NCBI RefSeq assembly: GCF_003634775.1
Contig: NZ_RBXB01000002.1
Span: 806,001-870,000 of the forward strand
Direction: 5' to 3'
DNA length: 64,000 bases
Source of the DNA: Chryseobacterium defluvii
GTDB taxonomy: Bacteria > Bacteroidota > Bacteroidia > Flavobacteriales > Weeksellaceae
The translations under genes were made by a program, and so were the position numbers. Numbering within the stretch: position 1 is the stretch's first letter; each line of letters opens with the position of its first letter. The notes under the pieces were generated by a model. The model did no database searches. It was not told where the DNA came from and worked only from the letters and a program-made list of their open reading frames with translations. Shown piece after piece: positions 58,129 to 64,000 of this stretch.

Positions 58129-59916
58129 TTATTTTTCCTTTATAAGCAATACTGCATCATCAAAATAGACATTTTCTGATTTATTGTATGGGTTTTTCTC
58201 CCGCGTAATACTGGAAAGAACCAGTTTAATATGATATTTCCCAAGGTTGTTTTCTATAGAAATTTCAGGAAGCTTCACCGTTCCGGTTTTGTTCTTATTG
58301 GATTCTATCAATTGATTGATAGCCGGAGTGAAATCCAATTCTTCCCTTGAGTTAAGCACTACTTTTAAAACCGAATTATTATCGCGATTTTCTATGATAT
58401 TAAAGTGATCACCATTGATTTCACGGGTTTCCTTATTATAATTATATCTGTTCAAGCCAATCATATAGGTATAATCTCCAATGCTGATCACCTTATTTTC
58501 AGATAGGATGGTTAACCTTTCATGTTGTGAAGCGGTAGTCTTATCAGTACGGGTGAAACTATTTTTAATATGATCCGAAACGGCCCAGAAATCAACGGAT
58601 TCTATATCTGCCGTTAATTGCTTCTGATTTTTATCCGGAACCAGATGAATAAGAAAATCTTTTTGCTTTCTTTTGGCTAAGAATTCAAATTTATCAGCAA
58701 TTTCGCTAACAAGAGTATCAGTAACTTTTTTTTGAAAATCTATTCGGCCATTAACAAGAATTTTGTTCTCCTGCAAAAGCTTTAGTAATTCCGTTTTCTG
58801 GCTTCTTTTGGCAACCCCGAATGCATTGAAGTAGGGAAATATCAATGCAAAAACCCCGAATAGGAATAAACTGACAGGAATATATTTCACGGTAGGCTTT
58901 CTGCTGACTATGAAATAAATGACTACGCTTAATAGCCACAAAGCTAAAAGCAGTACAAAATATCGGGGTTCGGTGTAACCGTATTCCAATATCCGTGTAA
59001 AAATAGCTGTGAACAGAAGAATGATCAACGGGATAATGGTAAAATAAAACAGCTTTGAAAATATTCTTACCCAGGATTTGGTATGATCTTCCTTAAGAGG
59101 ATGTACCAGTAGCAAAGCCAAAATCCCAACAATACTATAGGCTAAAATAAGATAGGAAACCCAACCTCTCGGAAGCTCCCAGTTAATAAGTATTTTGAAC
59201 GAATAGAAATATAGAATGATTAAATAAATAAAAAGAAGCGGGATTAAAACAAACTGGGTAAAAAACTTTAAAATAACAGGATATTTTCCGTCTTTTTCCA
59301 GATGATCAAGTCCTCTTTCATTGAAAAGAAGAAAAATGAAACAGCTTCCGAATATAGCTAAAACGTAAAACGTATCAGTATATAATCTGTCGCTGAAATT
59401 AAAGTCAAACAGTTTGTCTACGGCAAGAATAGCCAGTTCAACCCCTCCTGTAAAGACTCCAGTAAAAACGGCGGTAAGAAAAATATTAATGAAAAGATTT
59501 TTATTGTATTGCCAAAATCTGAGTTCTCTGTCTCTGTTCAGAAAAGCGACAAAAGAAACTAATAAGTGAGATAATAATGCAGTAACAGCAATAATATAGC
59601 CGTAGACTTCCGTGAAATTCTTTTCTTTGGCAGGTAATATAAAATAGAATCCTATTAAAAAAGCAACTCCGGCAATTTCCAGAAAATAAGCCTTTCCAAT
59701 CCTTTGGGAAAGCATTTTTAAAGCAAACATCAATGAGATTCCAATACAGCAGCAAATGGTGAATTTGGAAAAAGTGAAAAAAATATCTTTGTACTGATTG
59801 TTTTCAAACATACAAACAGCTCCGATAGAAGCGAGCAATGCCATTACCAGCACCATGGGATAACGAAGCAGGACTTCACCTGCTTTCAGTATAATTTCCT
59901 TAAATTTTGTTTTCAT
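58129..59916 (-). CDS. DUF4153 family membrane protein
   Basis: 595 residues. The first 370 hold about ten to twelve hydrophobic segments, in the pattern of DUF4153 (LRYPMVLVMALLASIGAVCMF, LFINIFLTAVFTGVFTGGVELAIL). The C-terminal 220 residues (from about 375) are a soluble domain with LLKLLQENKILVNGRIDFQ and many charged residues. The function is not known. It is the last gene of an operon with a BlaI-type regulator and a PAP2-type phosphatase, 21 bases after the regulator stop, so it is a likely target of that regulator. Confidence 0.85.
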   Translation of the reverse strand: MKTKFKEIILKAGEVLLRYPMVLVMALLASIGAVCMFENNQYKDIFFTFSKFTICCCIGISLMFALKMLSQRIGKAYFLEIAGVAFLIGFYFILPAKEKNFTEVYGYIIAVTALLSHLLVSFVAFLNRDRELRFWQYNKNLFINIFLTAVFTGVFTGGVELAILAVDKLFDFNFSDRLYTDTFYVLAIFGSCFIFLLFNERGLDHLEKDGKYPVILKFFTQFVLIPLLFIYLIILYFYSFKILINWELPRGWVSYLILAYSIVGILALLLVHPLKEDHTKSWVRIFSKLFYFTIIPLIILLFTAIFTRILEYGYTEPRYFVLLLALWLLSVVIYFIVSRKPTVKYIPVSLFLFGVFALIFPYFNAFGVAKRSQKTELLKLLQENKILVNGRIDFQKKVTDTLVSEIADKFEFLAKRKQKDFLIHLVPDKNQKQLTADIESVDFWAVSDHIKNSFTRTDKTTASQHERLTILSENKVISIGDYTYMIGLNRYNYNKETREINGDHFNIIENRDNNSVLKVVLNSREELDFTPAINQLIESNKNKTGTVKLPEISIENNLGKYHIKLVLSSITREKNPYNKSENVYFDDAVLLIKEK

Positions 59917-59937
59917 GATCAGGTTTTTATAGGTGTT

Positions 59938-60405
59938 TTAATTTTTTTTCTTCTTTTTCTTTTTGTCTTTGCTTTTTTTATCCTTTTTGGGATTCAGAAT
60001 TTCGTTGGCAATTTCAAGTTTCGGCTCTTTGATTTTCACAGGCTTCATCTCAATTTTTAAATCAAAATAATCTTTAAGATCGTTTTGTGAAATCAGATTT
60101 TCATTGAATAAAAACTGAAGGATTTCTTTCCCGGAATGATTGAAGAAATTATTCGAAAGTTCTTTCAGTAAGAATTTTTTATAGTCATCAAAAGGAACCA
60201 TAACGGTATATTTGAAAATTCTTCCTTCCTTTTCGGTGGAAAGATATCCTTTTTCAACCAATATTTTAAGATAGGTGGAAACCGTATTCTGGTGAGGCTT
60301 AGGCTCCTGATGCTGTTCCATTATATCCTTTAGATAAAAAGAGTTGAGCTTCCAGAAAAGCTTCATTAAATTTTCTTCTGCAGACGTAAGGTGATTGATT
60401 TTCAT
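59938..60405 (-). CDS. BlaI/MecI/CopY-family repressor with lysine-rich tail
   Basis: 155 residues. The winged helix (1-80: LTSAEENLMKLFWKLNSFYLKDIMEQ, PHQNTVSTYLKILVEKGYLSTEKEGRIFKYTVMVP) is the BlaI/MecI DNA-binding domain, followed by the dimerisation helices (about 85-120). A tail ends in KDKKSKDKKKKKKKN, strongly basic and unlike the usual BlaI C-terminus. BlaI-type repressors are normally cleaved by a BlaR1/MecR1 M56 sensor protease, which is not present nearby. It sits between PAP2 and DUF4153 genes and probably controls this operon. Confidence 0.87.
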   Translation of the reverse strand: MKINHLTSAEENLMKLFWKLNSFYLKDIMEQHQEPKPHQNTVSTYLKILVEKGYLSTEKEGRIFKYTVMVPFDDYKKFLLKELSNNFFNHSGKEILQFLFNENLISQNDLKDYFDLKIEMKPVKIKEPKLEIANEILNPKKDKKSKDKKKKKKKN

Positions 60406-60420
60406 ATGATCTTCCTGATT

Positions 60421-61026
60421 CTAATAATGTTGAAACTGTATGTTGCAATAAAGATAAATAAAAGATACCACAATTGCTATTCCTGCGCCCATAAATACTT
60501 CTTTTACAGTATGTCTTTTTAAAATGATCCTGGTTATTCCTACCATAGTGGCGATTCCCAACCATATGAGGCCCATTTTCAAATCCAGTGCAAAGAATAA
60601 TGCCGCCACAAAAATATTGAAAGCCGTATGCATAGAGCTTTTAATGAAAAAATTACTGACCTGTAAGGCAAAAAGAAGGATAAGGATAAAGAGCATGACA
60701 AAGTCAATGGAGCCGCTTTTTATATAATGGAAAATAAGATAAGCAATAACACAAACTGCAATAAAAATATATAAAGTCTTCCTTTGTACCCGGTTGGAGA
60801 CATCCATATTGGTATATCTCCTTGTTTTTACATTCCAAACCAGCCAGATAATGACAGGAAGGATAATCATTAATAATATAGGTAGGAAATACAGCATTGA
60901 ATCTTTCAAAGAATACTCCTGAACACTCATATAAATGAAAAATATGAACAAAGAAACAAGAGGATTGAAAAAATCGGAGATAATTTTTGAAATGCTATGT
61001 ATGAATGAAGGTTGTTTTTCTTCCAT
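60421..61026 (-). CDS. PAP2-family membrane protein with degenerate motifs
   Basis: 201 residues from the ATG at 61024-61026; the promoter at 61042-61069 overlaps the alternative upstream ATG (61044). There are about six hydrophobic segments. PAP2 motif 3 is visible as ITRIILKRHTVKEVFMGA, but motif 2 reads SSMHTAFN rather than PSGH, and motif 1 is weak (around RRYTNMDVSNRVQRK). It may be an active lipid phosphatase with drifted motifs or an inactive relative. It begins an operon with BlaI- and DUF4153-type genes. Confidence 0.75.
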   Translation of the reverse strand: MEEKQPSFIHSISKIISDFFNPLVSLFIFFIYMSVQEYSLKDSMLYFLPILLMIILPVIIWLVWNVKTRRYTNMDVSNRVQRKTLYIFIAVCVIAYLIFHYIKSGSIDFVMLFILILLFALQVSNFFIKSSMHTAFNIFVAALFFALDLKMGLIWLGIATMVGITRIILKRHTVKEVFMGAGIAIVVSFIYLYCNIQFQHY

Positions 61027-61041
61027 AATAAGTTTAAAATC

Positions 61042-61069
61042 CAAATATAAGACTAAACTGAAAAAACAA
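61042..61069 (-). promoter_or_regulatory. Promoter of the PAP2-BlaI-DUF4153 operon
   Basis: On the minus strand, TTG (61067-61069), a 17-base spacer and TATATTTG (61042-61049), 15 bases ahead of the ATG at 61026. Confidence 0.68.
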
Positions 61070-61104
61070 TTGGTTATGTATACAATAAAACAAAGTTTTT
61101 TTTA

Positions 61105-61112
61105 TAATTTTG
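61105..61112 (+). promoter_or_regulatory. -7 element of pdhA
   Basis: TAATTTTG, exact match, 38 bases before the ATG at 61151. No TTG at the ideal distance is seen. Confidence 0.5.
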
Positions 61113-61150
61113 CTCAACTATTTCATCATAAATAAGCAAAGAGCTAACAC

Positions 61151-62158
61151 ATGAAAGAATTTTCGAAAGAGGTATACCTGAAGTGGTATGAAGATATGAC
61201 AATGTGGAGAAGGTTTGAAGACAAATGCCGTTCTCTTTATCTAAAACAAAAAATCAGAGGTTTCTTACATTTGTATAACGGCCAGGAAGCTATTCCTGCA
61301 GGTTTTACGCATGCAATGGATTTAACTAAAGATAGTATGATTACCGCTTACAGATGCCACATCCATCCAATGGCGATGGGAGTAGATCCTAAGAGAATCA
61401 TGGCGGAACTTTGTGGTAAAGCAACAGGTACGTCAGGAGGAATGGGTGGTTCTATGCACATTTTCAGTAAAGAACACCGTTTTTATGGTGGACACGGTAT
61501 CGTTGGGGGGCAAATCCCTTTAGGAGCCGGGATCGCTTTTGCAGATAAATATTTTGACAGAAAAGCGGTGAACATTTGTTTCTTCGGAGACGGAGCTGCA
61601 AGACAGGGATCACTGCATGAAACATTCAACATGGCGATGAACTGGAAGTTACCGGTAGTATTTGTTGTGGAAAATAACCAGTATGCAATGGGAACTTCTG
61701 TAAAAAGAACTGCGAACCACGAGGATATCTATAAATTAGGATTAGGATATGAAATGCCTTGTCTTCCTGTAGACGCAATGGATCCTGAAAAAGTGGCGGA
61801 GGCTGCTTATGAAGCTATTGAAAGAGCAAGAAGAGGAGACGGACCAACTTTTATCGAAGCGAGAACATACCGTTACAGAGGACATTCAATGTCTGATGCA
61901 GAACCTTACAGAAGCAAGGAAGAAGTAGCTATTCATAAAAATGATGACCCTATTGAATTGGTAAAACAAAGAATTTTAGCCAACAGCTGGGCCACAGAAG
62001 AAGAGCTGGAAGCTCTGGATAACAAATCAAGAGATTTCGTAGAAGAATGTATCGAATTCATGGAAAATTCTCCATATCCGACTGCAGAGAAAATCTATGA
62101 ATATGTTTACGCTCAGGAAGATTATCCGTTCTTAGATAAATTAGAAAATAATAATTAG
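61151..62158 (+). CDS. pdhA: Pyruvate dehydrogenase E1 component, alpha subunit
   Basis: 335 residues. The thiamine-diphosphate motif runs from FFGDGAARQG (about 147-156) to VVENNQYAMGTS (about 174-185). Substrate-contact and E1-alpha segments HIHPMAMGVDP, GMGGSMHIFSKEHRFYGGHGIVGGQIPLGAG and the phosphorylation-loop-like YRYRGHSMSDAEPYRSKEEV are typical. With E1-beta and E2 it oxidatively decarboxylates pyruvate to acetyl-CoA in the cytoplasm. The E2 gene follows after 80 bases; no pdhB lies between them, so E1-beta is coded elsewhere. Confidence 0.95.
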   Translation: MKEFSKEVYLKWYEDMTMWRRFEDKCRSLYLKQKIRGFLHLYNGQEAIPAGFTHAMDLTKDSMITAYRCHIHPMAMGVDPKRIMAELCGKATGTSGGMGGSMHIFSKEHRFYGGHGIVGGQIPLGAGIAFADKYFDRKAVNICFFGDGAARQGSLHETFNMAMNWKLPVVFVVENNQYAMGTSVKRTANHEDIYKLGLGYEMPCLPVDAMDPEKVAEAAYEAIERARRGDGPTFIEARTYRYRGHSMSDAEPYRSKEEVAIHKNDDPIELVKQRILANSWATEEELEALDNKSRDFVEECIEFMENSPYPTAEKIYEYVYAQEDYPFLDKLENNN

Positions 62159-62225
62159 ATAATTTGAGAATTTGAAAATGAGTTAATTATTTTTAATTCT
62201 CACATCATCACATTAACAAATTATC
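62158..62225. repeat. Nested inverted repeat between pdhA and pdhC
   Basis: GATAATTTG (62158-62166) pairs with CAAATTATC (62217-62225), and TGAGAATT (62165-62172) with AATTCTCA (62195-62202). The two arms nest, as in other AT-rich spacer repeats of this window. It could be a transcription attenuator between the two genes. Confidence 0.6.
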
Positions 62226-62238
62226 ATATTAGAAAATT

Positions 62239-63855
62239 ATGGCAGAAGTAATTACAATGCCTCGTCTTTCCGATACCATGACGGAAGGTAAAGTGGCAAA
62301 ATGGCATAAAAAAGTAGGAGATAAAGTAAAGGAAGGAGATATTTTAGCTGAAATTGAAACAGATAAAGCTGTTCAGGATTTCGAATCTGAAATTGAAGGT
62401 ACCCTTTTATACGTAGGTGTAGAAGAAGGTAATGCTGCAGCTGTAGACTCTGTTTTAGCAATTATAGGGAACGATGGGGAAGATATTTCCGGGTTAACCG
62501 GGGGAAGTACTCCTGCAGCTTCTGGTTCTGAAGAAAAAAAATCGGAAGAAGAATCTAAAACAGAAAACGAAAGTACAAGTGTGGAGCAAGCTTCAACAGA
62601 AGTTCCTGCCGGTGTAGAAGTTATTACAATGCCAAGGCTTTCTGACACCATGACGGAAGGTAAAGTGGCGAAATGGCACAAAAATGTTGGCGATACAGTA
62701 AAAGAAGGTGATCTTCTTGCTGAAATCGAAACAGATAAAGCCGTTCAGGATTTTGAATCTGAATTCAACGGAGTATTATTGAAGCAGGGTGTAGAAGAAG
62801 GCGGAGCTGCTCCGGTTGATTCTGTTTTAGCGATTATAGGTCCTGAAGGAACGGATGTTTCCGGAATAGGAGCTGGAAAACCTGCTGCACCATCTACAGA
62901 AAAGCCTGCAGAACAAAAACCTGAAGCTAAAACGGAAGAAAAAGCTGCTCCGGCTGCAAGCTCTTCATCTACTGATAGAATTGCTATTTCTCCATTAGCG
63001 AAAAAAATAGCTCAGGAAAAAGGAGTAGACATCAATAGCGTGCAAGGATCCGGAGAAAACGGAAGAATCATTAAAAAAGATGTTGAAAATTATCAGCCAT
63101 CCTCGAAACCTGCCGCATCTGCCTCTGCTCCGGCAGCAAGTGCAGCTGCACAGGTAGCAGTAAACTTCGTACAGGGTGAAGATACAGAAACTCCAAACTC
63201 TCAGGTAAGAAATATTATTGCAAAACGTCTTTCCGAAAGTAAGTTCTCTGCTCCTCATTACTATCTGATGGTAGAGATCAATATGGATAAGGCCATTGAA
63301 GCCAGAAAAGAGATCAATTCTTTACCAGATACGAAAATTTCCTTTAACGACATGATTATTAAAGCAACAGCGATTGCTTTAAGAAAACATCCACAGGTAA
63401 ATTCAAGCTGGGCAGGAGACAAGATCATCCACAGAGGAAACATCAATATCGGAGTAGCTGTGGCAATTCCTGATGGATTGGTAGTTCCGGTTCTTAAGAA
63501 TACTGATCAGATGAATTACACTCAAATTTCGGCTGCTGTTAAAGACATGGCTTCAAGAGCTAAATCCAAAGGCCTTAAAGCAAACGAAATGGAAGGCTCT
63601 ACGTTCTCTATTTCAAACTTAGGAATGTTCGGAATTGAAACTTTTACAAGTATCATCAACCAACCTAATTCGGCTATCCTTTCCGTAGGAGCAATCATTG
63701 AGAAGCCAATTGTTAAAGATGGGCAGATTGTGATTGGAAATACCATGAAACTTTCACTGGCGTGTGACCATAGAGTTGTAGATGGGGCTACAGGTGCGGA
63801 ATTCTTACAGACTTTAAGAACATATCTGGAAAGTCCTTTAACTTTATTACTGTAA
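62239..63855 (+). CDS. pdhC: Pyruvate dehydrogenase E2, dihydrolipoamide acetyltransferase with two lipoyl domains
   Basis: 538 residues. Two lipoyl domains (about 1-77 and 128-205) have lipoylated lysines Lys43 and Lys167 in identical EIETDKAVQDFESE stretches; linkers are rich in Ala, Pro, Ser and Glu. The peripheral subunit-binding domain (about 250-290) reads ISPLAKKIAQEKGVDINSVQGSGENGRIIKKDV. The catalytic core (310-538) ends with the acetyltransferase motif DHRVVDGATG (His511). It forms the core of the pyruvate dehydrogenase complex and transfers the acetyl group to CoA. It follows pdhA. Confidence 0.95.
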   Translation: MAEVITMPRLSDTMTEGKVAKWHKKVGDKVKEGDILAEIETDKAVQDFESEIEGTLLYVGVEEGNAAAVDSVLAIIGNDGEDISGLTGGSTPAASGSEEKKSEEESKTENESTSVEQASTEVPAGVEVITMPRLSDTMTEGKVAKWHKNVGDTVKEGDLLAEIETDKAVQDFESEFNGVLLKQGVEEGGAAPVDSVLAIIGPEGTDVSGIGAGKPAAPSTEKPAEQKPEAKTEEKAAPAASSSSTDRIAISPLAKKIAQEKGVDINSVQGSGENGRIIKKDVENYQPSSKPAASASAPAASAAAQVAVNFVQGEDTETPNSQVRNIIAKRLSESKFSAPHYYLMVEINMDKAIEARKEINSLPDTKISFNDMIIKATAIALRKHPQVNSSWAGDKIIHRGNINIGVAVAIPDGLVVPVLKNTDQMNYTQISAAVKDMASRAKSKGLKANEMEGSTFSISNLGMFGIETFTSIINQPNSAILSVGAIIEKPIVKDGQIVIGNTMKLSLACDHRVVDGATGAEFLQTLRTYLESPLTLLL

Positions 63856-63876
63856 CAGTTTAAAATATAATACATT

Positions 63877-63904
63877 AAAACCTCTCATTTCGAGAGGTTT
63901 TTTG
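63877..63904 (+). terminator. Terminator of the pdhA-pdhC unit
   Basis: AAAACCTCTC, loop ATTTC, GAGAGGTTTTTTG: a strong stem with a T-tract 22 bases after the stop. Confidence 0.87.
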
Positions 63905-63972
63905 TTTGATTGAATCTTGAAAAATTAGAAATTATCATTTACATTCTTGCCTGAATTTTAAAATCAATTTAC

Positions 63973-63980
63973 TATTTTTG
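63973..63980 (+). promoter_or_regulatory. -7 element before a new gene at the right edge
   Basis: TATTTTTG, exact TAnnTTTG match, ending four bases before the ATG at 63985. Confidence 0.45.
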
Positions 63981-63984
63981 AATC

Positions 63985-64000
63985 ATGATTAGAGCAAGGA
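63985..64000 (+). CDS. Start of a further gene, cut by window edge
   Basis: ATGATTAGAGCAAGGA encodes MIRAR and continues outside the window. It is preceded by a -7 promoter element, and the previous gene ends in a terminator, so a new transcription unit is likely. Five residues are too few to name a product. Confidence 0.4.

Overview
The window is chromosomal DNA from a member of the Bacteroidota, most likely the Flavobacteriia and close to Chryseobacterium or another Weeksellaceae genus. The grounds are low GC with AT-rich spacers, many copies of the Bacteroidota -7 promoter word TAnnTTTG and few clear Shine-Dalgarno sites, a SusC/SusD pair, two proteins with C-terminal type IX secretion sorting domains, DUF6952 and DUF4153 family proteins, and an acyl-CoA reductase divergent from a ferredoxin. 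No rRNA, tRNA, CRISPR array, prophage or transposase was seen. The species assignment is inference.

Layout. 1-6556: ferredoxin (partial), LuxC-like acyl-CoA reductase, Bax inhibitor-1 protein, a redox cluster (peroxiredoxin, thioredoxin, DUF6952), an aminotransferase and an M28 peptidase. 6679-14366: rsmG, two small envelope proteins, a large PD-(D/E)XK nuclease, a T9SS-exported alpha/beta hydrolase and a glutaryl-CoA-dehydrogenase-like enzyme. 14483-28154: a polysaccharide utilization locus (PUL) with a Nudix/winged-helix regulator and an MFS transporter on the minus strand, divergent from SusC, SusD, a glycan-binding lipoprotein, GH30, GH3, GH16 and a second GH30. The enzyme set fits beta-1,3/beta-1,6-glucan (laminarin or fungal wall glucan). 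28239-36711: fabI, a LEA-like protein, tag, a nucleoside phosphorylase, a di-haem peroxidase, a PhoX-like T9SS protein, a leucine-rich-repeat protein and a SUI1-like factor. 36852-51419: gpmI, acyl-ACP desaturase, HAD phosphatase, map, methyltransferase, SMR exporter, Crp-like regulator, era, DoxX, an S9 peptidase, a class-3-lipase-like lipoprotein, MATE exporter, a sigma-54 activator with no DNA-binding domain, and YggS/PLPBP. 51596-57369: polysaccharide deacetylase, DUF72 protein and a copper module (P-type ATPase with four extra metal-binding zinc-ribbon-like motifs, and an HMA-AraC fusion regulator overlapping a thioesterase gene). 57743-64000: glycine-rich RRM protein, a DUF4153/BlaI/PAP2 operon, pdhA and pdhC, and the start of one more gene.

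How the parts work together. In the PUL, surface lipoproteins (SusD, the binding protein, a GH30 and a GH16) would capture and cut beta-glucan, SusC would import oligosaccharides, periplasmic GH3 and the second GH30 would finish them, and the MFS protein would carry sugar inward under the Nudix-type regulator. The copper module pairs export with a regulator carrying its own metal-binding motif. Most other genes are housekeeping. Several families of short palindromic intergenic repeats recur in the spacers.

I did not find a clear new defence or mobile system. The observations most worth following are the unusual regulator of the glucan PUL, the DNA-binding-domain-less sigma-54 activator, the HMA-AraC/CopA module, and the BlaI regulator tied to DUF4153 rather than to a BlaR1 sensor.
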